Part shown: positions 8,035 through 17,097 of the stretch, one piece after another
Position numbering within the stretch: the first letter of the stretch is position 1
How the letters are laid out: every line of letters starts with the position of its first letter
Assembly (NCBI GenBank): GCA_001931535.1
Contig: CP016211.1
Coordinates: 3,810,501-3,874,500 of the forward strand
Direction: 5' to 3'
Length of the DNA: 64,000 nt
Origin: Minicystis rosea
GTDB taxonomy: Bacteria > Myxococcota_A > Polyangia > Polyangiales > Polyangiaceae
Notes under the pieces: model-generated
Database searches by the model: none
Told to the model about the DNA's origin: nothing
The model's input: only the letters and a program-made list of their open reading frames with translations
Translations under genes and position numbers: made by a program

Positions 8035-8682
8035 ATGTCCAGGCGACGTCACGAGGAAGAGCGCGGATCGCGCGCCGAGCAGAAGCAGCTGACGCGGCAG
8101 GCGCTGCTCGACGGGGCGCTGCGGCTGCTCGAGACGCGGAGCTTCGACGGGCTGTCGCTGCGCGAGGTCACGCGCGAGGTCGGCTTGGTGCCGACCGCGT
8201 TCTACCGACACTTCGAGAGCATGGACGAGCTCGGCCTCGAGCTCGTCTCCGACACGACGCGCACGTTGCGGCGGATGATGCGCGCCGCGCGCGACGGCGG
8301 CGATGAGACCAACATCATCCGCCGCTCGGTGCAGACCTTCGTGCAGTACGTACAGGCGCACCGGGCGCAGTTTCGCTTCCTGCTCCGCGAGCGCTACGGC
8401 GGCGCCGCGACGATCCGCAACACGATCGGCGCGGAGATCCGTCTGTTCACCAGCGAGCTCGCGACCGACCTCGCGCGCCAGCCGGCGGCCGCGCAGTGGA
8501 GCACCGAGGATCTGCACATGCTCGCGGGGCTCTTCGTCAGCACGGTGCTGACGGCGCTCGAGCACATCCTCGACAGCCCGCGTGGCCCTGATCTCGACGC
8601 CGTCGCGCGCACGACCGAGCGCCAGCTCCGTCTCATCGTCCTGGGCGCGCTCCAGTGGCGATCGGACGCGAAACCTCGGTGA
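8035..8682 (+). CDS. TetR family regulator, DesT/FabR-like
   Basis: The 215-residue protein has an N-terminal TetR helix-turn-helix (about residues 18-65) containing LSLREVTREVGLVPTAFYRHFESMDELGLELV, very close to the FabR/DesT DNA-binding helix. The ligand domain follows (about 75-210). FabR and DesT sense the ratio of unsaturated to saturated acyl-CoA/ACP and repress desaturation genes. Here the gene is divergent from the reductase-desaturase operon. The ATG at 8035 is chosen because the family domain begins just after it; the frame is open further upstream through the operator. Confidence 0.88.
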   Translation: MSRRRHEEERGSRAEQKQLTRQALLDGALRLLETRSFDGLSLREVTREVGLVPTAFYRHFESMDELGLELVSDTTRTLRRMMRAARDGGDETNIIRRSVQTFVQYVQAHRAQFRFLLRERYGGAATIRNTIGAEIRLFTSELATDLARQPAAAQWSTEDLHMLAGLFVSTVLTALEHILDSPRGPDLDAVARTTERQLRLIVLGALQWRSDAKPR

Positions 8683-8801
8683 GGACGCGAGGGGCGCCGC
8701 CGGCGATGGTCGCGGCCGAGCTCCGCGCGCCTACATCCCCGCCGTGAGCCGGCGCCGATCGCCGCGCAGACCCGCCGCGGGCTCGCGTATGCTGCCGCGC
8801 G

Positions 8802-10181
8802 ATGTCGTTCGGGTTGGTGAGTGACACCGTCTTCGCAGGTCGCTACCGCGTGGTGCGCGCGCTCGCGTCCGGCGCGATGGGCGGCGTCTACGAGGTCGTC
8901 CACATCGAGACGCAGCGCCGTCGCGCGCTCAAGATCATGCTGCCGCACATCGTCCACGATGCGGCCATGCGCGAGCGCTTCCTCTTGGAGGCGCGGGTGG
9001 CCGCCGACATCGAGAGCGAGTTCATCGTCGACGTCTTCGACGCCGGTGTCGATGAAGCGACGAAGATGCCGTTCCTCGTGATGGAGCTGCTCCGCGGCGA
9101 GGAGCTCGGCAAGCGGCTCGAGCGCACCGGCCGCCTGCAACCGGCGGAGGTGCTCAGCTACTTGCACCAAACCGCGTTGGCGCTCGACAAGACGCACCGC
9201 GCCGGCATCGTCCACCGCGATCTCAAGCCCAGCAATTTGTTCCTCACGCAGCGCGAGGACGGCGCGCCGTGGATCAAGATCCTCGACTTCGGCATCGCGA
9301 AGATCGTCTCCGACGCGACCTCGCAGGCGAACGCGACGAGCTTCGTGGGCACGCCGCTCTACATGGCGCCGGAGCAGTTCCGCGGCGGCGTGCCCCTCAC
9401 GGGGGCAGCCGACATCCACGCACTCGGCATGATCGCGTACACGCTGCTCGCGGGCGAAGCGTACTGGGCCGACGATCTGCGCACCGCGGGGAACGTGCTG
9501 GCCTTTGCGCTCATCGCCGCCGGCAGCCCGCGTGAGCCGGCGTCGGCGCGCGCGGCACGGCGCGGCGTCGTGCTCCCTCCGAGCTTCGATGCGTGGTTCC
9601 GCGGAGCCACGGCCGCGCGGCCCGAGGATCGCTTCGCGAGCGCGACCGTCGCCGTCGCGGCGCTGGCGGAAGCGCTCGGGCTCCCGCGCCCGCAGGCATC
9701 CACGCAGTCGTGGTCCGGCGCGATGCCACCGCCGGCCGCATCCGCTCCGCCTCGATCCGCCGAAGCGTCATCCCTCGGAGGCGCGGTGTCGGCCGCCGCG
9801 CCTCGCCGGAGCACCGGCCTCGCCGCATCGATCGTCGTAGGCGTCGCGATCTCTGCGGCAGTCGCCGCGGGCGTGGTGCTCCTGCCACGCTGGCAGCACG
9901 GCGCGGCCGTCGCGACCCCCGACGCCGCGGCGACGCTCGCTCCCCTGCCCTCGTCGAGCGCCGCGACGACCACGAGCGACAGCGCCGTTCCCAGCGTGAG
10001 CGCGGCTCCATCGACGAGCGCAGCAGCGACCGCAAGCGCAACAGCGACCGCAAGCGCAGCTCCATCGACGAGCGTCGGTGCCGCGACGGCGAGCACGGCA
10101 CCTTCGGCGAGCGCCGCCGCGCCGCGATCGAAGTCGGTGCCGAAGGCGACGGCGACCGACCCGGTGTACTCTCGCCACTGA
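8802..10181 (+). CDS. Hanks-type Ser/Thr protein kinase with one membrane segment
   Basis: The 459-residue protein carries a complete kinase domain (residues about 14-285): glycine loop ALASGAMGGVYE, catalytic Lys in RALKIM (K44), HRDLKPSN (Asp 140), DFG at 162-164, and the GTPLYMAPEQ activation segment. A Pro/Ser/Ala linker and one transmembrane helix (about 340-362, AASIVVGVAISAAVAAGVVLLP) lead to an exported Ala/Ser/Thr low-complexity tail without a sensor domain. It is the first gene of a tight three-gene operon (8-bp gap, then GTGA overlap). The operon probably links phosphorylation with an envelope complex. Confidence 0.93.
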   Translation: MSFGLVSDTVFAGRYRVVRALASGAMGGVYEVVHIETQRRRALKIMLPHIVHDAAMRERFLLEARVAADIESEFIVDVFDAGVDEATKMPFLVMELLRGEELGKRLERTGRLQPAEVLSYLHQTALALDKTHRAGIVHRDLKPSNLFLTQREDGAPWIKILDFGIAKIVSDATSQANATSFVGTPLYMAPEQFRGGVPLTGAADIHALGMIAYTLLAGEAYWADDLRTAGNVLAFALIAAGSPREPASARAARRGVVLPPSFDAWFRGATAARPEDRFASATVAVAALAEALGLPRPQASTQSWSGAMPPPAASAPPRSAEASSLGGAVSAAAPRRSTGLAASIVVGVAISAAVAAGVVLLPRWQHGAAVATPDAAATLAPLPSSSAATTTSDSAVPSVSAAPSTSAAATASATATASAAPSTSVGAATASTAPSASAAAPRSKSVPKATATDPVYSRH

Positions 10182-10189
10182 GAAAGCCG

Positions 10190-11170
10190 ATGAACCGCGC
10201 TCCGATCTTCGTGCTCGCGCTCGCCTCCGCCTTCAGCGTCACCGCCCGTGCCCGCGCGCAGAGCACGGCCACGGCCGACGCGCTCTACAATCGGGGGCTC
10301 GCGGACATGCGCGCGGGCCGCTACGAGACGGGCTGCCCGGCCATCACCGAGAGCTACAAGCTCGATCCGCAGCTCGGCGCGCTCTTCACGCTCGCCGAGT
10401 GCGAAGCCAAGCGCGGCCGCGTCGCCACGGCGGTGGCCCGCTACCGCGAATACCTCGAGCTCTTCGCGCGGCTCCCGCCGGCTCAGCGCGCGCAGCAGGC
10501 GCAGCTCCACCGCGATCGCGTCTCCACGCAACAAGCCGCGGCGCTCGCGGCCGAGGTGCCCGAGCTGACGCTGGAGCTGCCGGCCGATGCGCCCGCAGGG
10601 ACGGTGGTCAAGCACGGCGACGAGGTGCTCGGCGCCGCGGCCCTCGGCATCGCGCTCCCGGTGGATCCCGGCGATCACGTGATCACCACGCAGGCGCCGA
10701 ACGGTCCGATCAAGGAGCACAAGGTCAGCGTCGTGCGGCGCGAGAAGAAGAAGGTCGCGCTCGAGGTGGTGCGCCCCGCGCCGCCACCACCGCCACCACC
10801 GCCGCCTCCGCCCTCGCGCGCGCTGCGGGTCGGCGCATACGCGGTCGGAGGCGTCGGCCTCGCGCTGCTCGCGGCAGGCGCCGTCACGGGCGGCATCACG
10901 CTCGCGAAGAAGGGCGTCATCAACCGCGAGTGCGACATCTCGGCCTGCTCGCTCGAAGGCGAGGCCGTCGCCAACTCAGCGAAGAAGATCGGCGTCGTGA
11001 GCACGATCGCCTTCGTCGCCGGCGCGGCCGGGCTCGGCACCGGCGTGGTGTTGTTCTTCGCGGATCCAGCGCGCCGCGCAAAGAGCACTTCGTCGGCCAC
11101 GGTGCCGTGGGCACGCGTGGGTCTCGTCGGCGCAGGCGCGCCGCTCGTCGGCGTGGAGGGTTCGTGGTGA
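10190..11170 (+). CDS. Secreted TPR/PEGA-like protein with poly-proline and membrane hairpin
   Basis: The 326-residue protein has a signal peptide (FVLALASAFSVTARARA). Helical TPR-like repeats (about 25-120, ALYNRGLADMRAGRYETGCPAI) precede a PEGA-like beta segment (about 125-185, LELPADAPAGTVVKHGDEVL). Next come a proline run (about residues 196-207), a hydrophobic helix (VGGVGLALLAAGAVTGGITLA) and a second one near residue 280. This architecture is common next to myxobacterial Ser/Thr kinases. The gene follows the kinase by 8 bp and its stop overlaps the next start. The function is probably structural or periplasmic scaffolding. Confidence 0.78.
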   Translation: MNRAPIFVLALASAFSVTARARAQSTATADALYNRGLADMRAGRYETGCPAITESYKLDPQLGALFTLAECEAKRGRVATAVARYREYLELFARLPPAQRAQQAQLHRDRVSTQQAAALAAEVPELTLELPADAPAGTVVKHGDEVLGAAALGIALPVDPGDHVITTQAPNGPIKEHKVSVVRREKKKVALEVVRPAPPPPPPPPPPPSRALRVGAYAVGGVGLALLAAGAVTGGITLAKKGVINRECDISACSLEGEAVANSAKKIGVVSTIAFVAGAAGLGTGVVLFFADPARRAKSTSSATVPWARVGLVGAGAPLVGVEGSW

Positions 11171-12222
11171 AGAAGCGCGGAGCCATCGCAGCCATCGCCC
11201 TCGCAGCGACGGGGTGCAACCAGGTGGCCGGGATCGACAAGGACTTCCACGGCTGCGTGGACGGGCCCGACGGCGATCTGTGCCGCACCGTCCAGCTCTT
11301 CGAGGCGCCGGAGGGCGACGCCAAGCCGTTCGGCATCGCTGTCGACGACACGTACGTTTATTGGACGCTCACCGTGGACGGCGTCGCCTGGGGCTGCCAG
11401 CCGCAGGCGACTGCCAGCCAGGTGATGCGCGCGAAGAAGAGCGACGGCAGCGGCGCAACCTCGATCCTCGACGCGAACAGTGCGGCGTACGTGGCCGCCG
11501 ACGACACGCACGTCTACGTCACGGAGTTCGTGGTGAACGGCGGCATCGCCCGCATTCCGCGCGATGGAGGAGCCGCCGATCTTTCCATCGTCGATCAGGC
11601 CTGCCCGAACGCCATCACGGCCCATGCGGGCTCGGTCGTTTGGGCTAACTACGGTGGCGACGCGAGCGTGGGCTCGATCATGCACGCACCGGCGAGCGGC
11701 GGCTCCGCGACGGAGATCGCGGGCAACCGCCTGTCCCCCTTCGGTATCGTCGTGAGCGGCAATTCCGCATACTGGCAGGATCAGCCTGGCATGGCCGGCA
11801 CGGAGCAACTGCGTCGCGCACCGCTCACCGGCGGCACCGTCGACAGCGGCTTTGCGACCGTCGCGTCGTGTGCGGGCGAGCTCGCGGCCGACGACCGGTA
11901 CATCTATTTCGGGAGCAAGCCCAAGCCCGGCGACTGCGGCGGCAACGACTACGTGGTGAGCCGGATCCCGCTCGCCGGCGGCGAGCCGGAGCCCCTCGCA
12001 ACTGGTCAGAGCGAGCCCGCGCATCTCGCCGTCGACAAGGCGTTCGTCTACTGGACGAACACGGGCAACGGCACCGTGATGAAGGTGCCCCTCGAAGGCG
12101 GCGATCCCGTCGTGCTCGCCATGGAGCAGGACACCCCCTTCGACATCGCCGTGGACGACAACTACGTTTATTGGACAAACCGCAGCTCCAGCCATGGCGC
12201 GGTGATGAGGGTCCAGAAATGA
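11167..12222 (+). CDS. Beta-propeller lipoprotein
   Basis: The GTG start overlaps the previous stop (GTGA). The leader KKRGAIAAIALAATGC gives a lipobox (Cys about residue 18). The remaining 330 residues contain repeated blades ending in VYWT/VYWTN: DTYVYWTLT, THVYVTEF, AFVYWTNTG, NYVYWTNRS. Each blade is preceded by IAVDD or LAVDK, as in DUF5050/NHL-like propellers of myxobacteria. Total 351 residues. It is probably an outer-membrane or periplasmic partner of the TPR/PEGA protein and kinase. No catalytic residues were recognised. Confidence 0.8.
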   Translation: MKKRGAIAAIALAATGCNQVAGIDKDFHGCVDGPDGDLCRTVQLFEAPEGDAKPFGIAVDDTYVYWTLTVDGVAWGCQPQATASQVMRAKKSDGSGATSILDANSAAYVAADDTHVYVTEFVVNGGIARIPRDGGAADLSIVDQACPNAITAHAGSVVWANYGGDASVGSIMHAPASGGSATEIAGNRLSPFGIVVSGNSAYWQDQPGMAGTEQLRRAPLTGGTVDSGFATVASCAGELAADDRYIYFGSKPKPGDCGGNDYVVSRIPLAGGEPEPLATGQSEPAHLAVDKAFVYWTNTGNGTVMKVPLEGGDPVVLAMEQDTPFDIAVDDNYVYWTNRSSSHGAVMRVQK

Positions 12223-12352
12223 CTCCATCGTCCCAGCGCAGACAGGGACTCACCGCTGCAGCACACTCGCTCTCCAGATAGGATATTTCCGATCACCAAT
12301 GGGTGATCGTTCACGGCTGGCAAACGCGCTAGCTGCGGCCCTCGAAAAGCCC

Positions 12353-12413
12353 CTCGCCCCCCAAACCATGTGGAGAGACGACATCTCATCGTCTCTCCAG
12401 GCCCGGGGGCGAG
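12353..12413. terminator. Long hairpin between convergent genes
   Basis: A perfect 11-bp stem, TGGAGAGACGA (12371-12381) and TCGTCTCTCCA (12389-12399), has a 7-base loop. It is flanked by an outer pairing of CTCGCCCCC (12353) with GGGGGCGAG (12405-12413). It sits between the 3' ends of the propeller and ABC-F genes and is likely a bidirectional terminator. No U tract is seen. Confidence 0.6.
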
Positions 12414-12426
12414 CACGCGCCATCCT

Positions 12427-13857
12427 TCACTCGTCGGCCCGATTCACCTCCAGAAAGACATCCACCCCAATCGCTGTCAGAAACGCCCGATCGTGGCTCG
12501 CGACGACGAGCCCTCCCGGCCACGCGCGCAGCGCTTCCGTCATGGCCCGTTGGCCGACCAGATCGAGGCTGTACGTCGGCTCGTCGAGCACGAGCACCTC
12601 CACCGGCGGCCTGCGGCGAAACAGGCAGATCAGCGCCGCCCGTGCCCGCTCTCCTGGGCTCAGCGAGCGGAGCGACCGCTCCCCCAGCGCGAGGGGAAAC
12701 TTGTGTGCCGCGAGGAGCTCTGCCGACGCCTCCAGCGAGAGCGATGAGTCCTCGACGCAGAGGCGCCCGAGGAGCGTGTCTTCGAGCATCCAATCCGCCG
12801 CGCCTTGCGCGATGGATCCGATCCTCGGCGAATCGCGGAACGCGCTCCCCGTCGCAGGCGCGCACCGGCCCAGCACGACGTCGAGCAACGTCGTCTTCCC
12901 TGCGCCGTTCGGACCGACGACGGCGACCCGATCACGCCGCACCCGGAGATCGAGCGACGCAAAGAGACGGCGATTGCCCCTCTCGGCCGAGACGTCTTGC
13001 AACGCAATCACGTCGGGTCCGGCCTCGGCAGGCAGCGTGGGCACGAGCAGGTCGAGCGACAGGCTCACGCCGAGGGCCTGCCGCGTCGACTTGCTCCAGG
13101 CACGGAGGGCATCGATTCGCTGCTCGCGAACCTGCGCGAGTCGACCGTGGCTCACCTGCGCATGATCCCTCTTTTGATTGAGCCGCATGCGCGGCGTCGC
13201 CCGATCGATCTCGCTGCATCGCCCGTAGCGCTTCTTGCGTGCCTTGCGATTCGCCACGTGCAGCGTGTGCGCTTCTTGCTCCACGAGCCGGCGCAGGTTG
13301 CGCGCATAGCGCTCCTCCGTTTCGTGGTGCTCGCGCTCGAGCTCGGCTTCGAGCGCCGCCGCCGTCCCCGAGAAGGCGCGGCAGCCCGACTCGCTCGCGA
13401 TGAAGAAATGCTCGAAATCATCGAGCAGACGACGATCGTGCGAGGCCACCACGAGGCAGCCCGTCCACTTGCGGAGCCAGCCGCGGAGCCACGCGACAGA
13501 GGCGTCGTCGAGATCCTCCGTCGGCTCGTCGAGCAGTAGGATGTCGGCGCCCGATCGCGCGGCGTCGATCAGCGCGAGCTTGCGCCGCTCGCCGTGGCTC
13601 AGTGGCCGCGAGCGAATGGGCTCGGGCAGCGAGCCCACCGCTTGCGGAACATGGTGCGGCTCGCTCCACGCCCGCACTCGTCCCGCCTGCGGCTCGATCT
13701 CGCCCGCGAGAACGGCGAGGAGCGTCGACTTCCCCACCCCATTTCGACCGATGAGCGCGACGCGCTCCCGGCCGAGCCGCAGGTTCATCCCCGCGAACAA
13801 CGGCCGCCCCGACGGCGTCGTGATGCTCACGTCCGAGGCCTCGAGCAGCGTCGTCAT
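12427..13857 (-). CDS. ABC-F family ATPase
   Basis: The 476-residue protein has two nucleotide-binding domains and no membrane segment. Walker A motifs are GRNGVGKST and GPNGAGKTT, signatures LSHGERRKLAL and LSPGERARAAL, and Walker B LLLDEPTEDLDD and LVLDEPTYSLDL. The helical linker is rich in Arg/Glu. ABC-F proteins bind the ribosomal E site and either tune translation or protect against ribosome-targeting antibiotics. The start ATG overlaps the hflX stop (ATGA), so the two ribosome-acting proteins are translationally coupled. The DEPTEDLDD variant departs from the common DEPTNHLD. Confidence 0.9.
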   Translation of the reverse strand: MTTLLEASDVSITTPSGRPLFAGMNLRLGRERVALIGRNGVGKSTLLAVLAGEIEPQAGRVRAWSEPHHVPQAVGSLPEPIRSRPLSHGERRKLALIDAARSGADILLLDEPTEDLDDASVAWLRGWLRKWTGCLVVASHDRRLLDDFEHFFIASESGCRAFSGTAAALEAELEREHHETEERYARNLRRLVEQEAHTLHVANRKARKKRYGRCSEIDRATPRMRLNQKRDHAQVSHGRLAQVREQRIDALRAWSKSTRQALGVSLSLDLLVPTLPAEAGPDVIALQDVSAERGNRRLFASLDLRVRRDRVAVVGPNGAGKTTLLDVVLGRCAPATGSAFRDSPRIGSIAQGAADWMLEDTLLGRLCVEDSSLSLEASAELLAAHKFPLALGERSLRSLSPGERARAALICLFRRRPPVEVLVLDEPTYSLDLVGQRAMTEALRAWPGGLVVASHDRAFLTAIGVDVFLEVNRADE

Positions 13858-15232
13858 CGCGCCACCTCCTCGAGCTTGGCGCGAATGCGCGCGATCTCCG
13901 CCCCCGGCCCTTGGATCCGGAGGCTCAAGCCATCCTCGCTCGCGACGCTTTCGAGCACCCGACACGCGCGATAGACGATGGCCAAGACCTCGCTCGCCGC
14001 GTACGGCACGAAGATCGAGAGCTCCTCTTCTTCGCGACGCACGGCCCGGAGGAGAGCCTCCGCCAGGTCCGCGACCGCGACCGCATCGTGGCTGCTCAGG
14101 ACAGCCCATGGATGGCCTTCGCTCCATCGCTCGAGCTCCTCCGCTTCGGGCCGCGACGGGAGGCGATCGAGCTTGTTGAACACGTAGAACCGCGGGACGT
14201 CCTTGGCGCCGATCTTCTCGATGAGCTCCCGGGCCGTCCGCAAATGAAGCTCCCGCTCGTGGTCGGATGCATCCACCACGAGCACGAGGAGCGACGCTTC
14301 GACGATCTCGGCCAACGTCGACTCGAAGCTCGCGAGCAGGCGCTCGGGCAGCCTGCGAATGAAGCCGACCGTGTCGCTGATCAAAACGTCGCCGCCGTGT
14401 CGCGTCAGGCTGCGCGAGGTCGTGTCCAGCGTCTCGAAAGGCATGTCGCGCGCGGAGAGGTCCGCGCCCGTGAGCGCGTTCATCAGCGACGTCTTGCCTG
14501 CGTTGGTGTAGCCCACGAGCACCATGCGCTTGCATGCGCCGCGCTGTTTCCGCTGCGTGCGCCCCGAGGCGTCCAGCCTGCGGAGCGCCTTGCGCAGCTC
14601 TTCGAGCCGTCCGTCGAGCTTGCGCGCCATGAGCTCGGAGGCCGTTTCGCCCGGGCCGCGCGCCCGCGCCATCCCACCCGTCTGCTGATCCATGTCGAGC
14701 CCGACGCCGCGGATCCGCGGGCGCAGATACTCGAGCTGAGCCACCTCGATCTGAATCCGCGCCCGGCGCGTCCGCGCGTGGCGGAGGAACACGTTGAGGA
14801 TGACGGCTTCGCGATCGGCGATGGCAATCCCCGCCGCGTCCTCCAGATTGCGCATCTGCGACGGCGACAGCTCGGCATCGAGCACGAGCATCGTCGCGCC
14901 TTGCGCCCTGGCGCGCGCGGCGATCTCCTCCGCCGTCCCTTGCCGAGGAGCGTTCGCGGGTTGGGCTCGCTCAGGTGACAGATCTCCTGACCGACGACGC
15001 GATCGCCTTGGCTCTCGACCAGGCGGACGATCTCCGCGAGCTGCGCCGATCGCACCAGCGGATCGCGCGCCGGCCCGACCGACACGACGTAGCTGTCGTT
15101 CCCATCCTCGTCGCGCTCGACGAGCGATCTCCCGCGCGCCTCCCAATGATCGACGATCGCCTCGAAACGGCCCTCGTCCGCGAGGGGGACCTCTCCATGC
15201 TCCGCAATGGATTTCGAGCTGAGCTTGACCAT
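13854..15232 (-). pseudogene. hflX: GTPase HflX, reading frame interrupted by a one-base gap in a G run
   Basis: The N-terminal part (MVKLSSKSIAEHGEVPL... to PNPRTLLGKG) and the rest (TAEEIAARARAQGATMLVLDAELSPSQMRNLEDAAG... with P-loop GYTNAGKTS, DTVGFIRRLP and NKLD) are in adjacent frames. The family motif GKGnnEEIA falls exactly across the break. At 14937-14939 the run is GGG on the coding strand; one more G restores a single frame of about 459 residues, a normal length. HflX splits stalled ribosomes. Either a sequencing or assembly error or a recent mutation; domains and both ends are otherwise intact. Confidence 0.85.
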
Positions 15233-15351
15233 GATCTTCTCCAAGCACCGATGTCTTCGGCGGCGGCGCCGCATGCGCACACCGCGGCACGCGCTCCCGG
15301 CTCGGGGAACGCGGCTTGGCATCGGCACGCGACGAACCGCGGCGTTGGAGG

Positions 15352-15472
15352 CTCCATCCGACGACGGCCACGCACGCGGACAGCCGGTCGAGCTGGCGCG
15401 AAATACAGCCGTATTCCTCGCTTGCTCTCCCGAGCCGCGGTGCGCACGCGACGTCGTCGGACGGAGCCGGGC
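15352..15472. repeat. Dispersed palindromic (REP-like) element, copy B
   Basis: Homologous to 5668-5784. It shares CGGTCGAGCT, GAAATAC-n4-GTATTCCTCGCT, the CTCTCCC tract and the GGTGCGC...GACGTCGTC arm. The arms TCCGACGACGG... and its inverted partner pair almost perfectly. The rest of the 466-bp hflX-MFS gap shows no gene. Confidence 0.65.
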
Positions 15473-15698
15473 GCGATCTCGGGGCCACGCGTCCGCGGGC
15501 CCGGATCGAAGCGCCTACGCTCGATCGTTCGTAGCGATGCCCATGCCGGACGAGCGCGAGGCGCTGCCGAAAAGGGCGCGCCTCAGCCTCGAGCGGATGG
15601 CTGCGATCTCTACAGGAAAGACAGCATGAACATGGCGCGCGTGAAGCTAGCGGGTCGTTCGCGAAAGGCAAGCGCGCATTCGGATCGTCCGCACCACA

Positions 15699-16930
15699 TC
15701 ACGCCGCAGGCTCGCCGGCGGCCTGCTCTTCACGCCGATATCGCCAGAACGCCGGCAGCACCGGAATGCAGAGCAGCACCGCGACCACGCAGATGCATCC
15801 ACCGCACACGATCGAGAACTCGTTCGACACGGCCGTCGCCATCCATCCGGCCCGCGCGTTCCCGAGCAGCGGCCCGGTCATGTAGCTCAGCATCTCCACG
15901 CTCGCGAGGCGCCCGCGGAGATGCGAAGGGATGGTCTGATTCCAGATGGTGGTGCGAAACAACCCGCTCACCATGTCCGCAGCGCCGGCGATCGCGAGAC
16001 ACGCCACCGCCACGATCAGGTTGGGCGCATATCCGAGCGCGATGATCGCGACACCCCACGAGGCCGCGGCGATCACGACGGCGGCGCCGTGTCGGCGCAC
16101 ACGGCCGCTCCAACCGCTGAAGACCGTGACCACCAAGCTCCCGACCGACATCGCCGAGTACAACCACCCTGCGGCCTTCGCTCCCCCCAGCGCTGCGCGA
16201 GCGCGGGAAAGAGCGCGGCCGGCATGGCGAACGTCATGGCCACGATGTCGACGACGTACGTCCCGATGAGCTCGGGCCGGCTCCGCGCATAGCGGAGACC
16301 TTCGATCACGCTGCGCAGGCCGGGCTCGGGCGCCGCGTCCGAAGGAGGCATCACGGCCATGGCGCGGATGGCGAGCAACGAAATGGCGAAGCTCGCGAAG
16401 TCGATGAAGTACGTCGCCGCGATTCCATAGCGGGCGATGCAAATGCCACCCAGCGTGGGCCCGACGATGGCCCCGATGCTCCCGCGGAGCCCACTCAAGG
16501 CCGCGACGGCGGGCAGCTCGTCGGCCGTGACGAGGCGCGGCGTCATGGCCTCGAGCGCGGGCCGATGAAACCCGTTCACCGCCGACATCAACGCTGCCAC
16601 CACGAACACGAGCACCGCGCTGGGCCGCGGCAGCAACGCGTTCACCGCGAGGAGCAACGCGCCCGCGGAGAGCGTCACCTCGGCGATGGTGAGCAGCCGC
16701 CGCCGATCCATGGCATCGGCATAAGCGCCGCCCCAAAGCCCGAAGAGGAAGAGTGGGATGAGCTGCGCGACGCCGAGGAGCCCGACGAGGAAGCTCGAAT
16801 GCGTCAGCTCGTACACCTGATACGGCACGGCCACATACGTGACCATGCTGCCCAGAAACGAGACGGCCTGGCCGACGAACAAGAGCCGAAAGTCGCGGTG
16901 CCGGCGGAGTGGCGAGATGTCGAGGAGCAT
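15699..16930 (-). pseudogene. MFS transporter (EntS/MFS_3-like exporter), one-base gap in a G run
   Basis: The first 250 or so residues (MLLDISPLRRHRDFRLLFVGQAVSFLG..., GLWGGAYADAMDRRR motif A, six to eight membrane helices) break off after FPALAQRWG. The protein continues in the next frame as GGAKAAGWLYSAMSVGSLVV... to the C-terminus. The break lies in a run of six G on the coding strand (16183-16188). Seven G would give one 410-residue, 12-helix transporter, the usual length. It is probably an exporter of siderophore or drug type. As with hflX, a homopolymer error is as likely as a real mutation. Confidence 0.82.
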
Positions 16931-17097
16931 CGAGCGAGTGGCCGAGGATGGTGGCCCGACGCGATCGTGTCAAACGCGCCCGCACACGGAGACGGCGAAC
17001 ATCGGCGCGACGCTCCCTGCGCAAATCGCCCCAGATTCGGCCTTCATCGGCATGCGGCGCGCGATTCGATCTTTTCGCGTCGCGATCGACGTGGAGC

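Noticed and set aside
14930..14945. Programmed frameshift in hflX
   Set aside because: No slippery heptamer with a downstream structure is evident, HflX is not known to use one, and a similar gap in the MFS gene nearby favours a homopolymer error.
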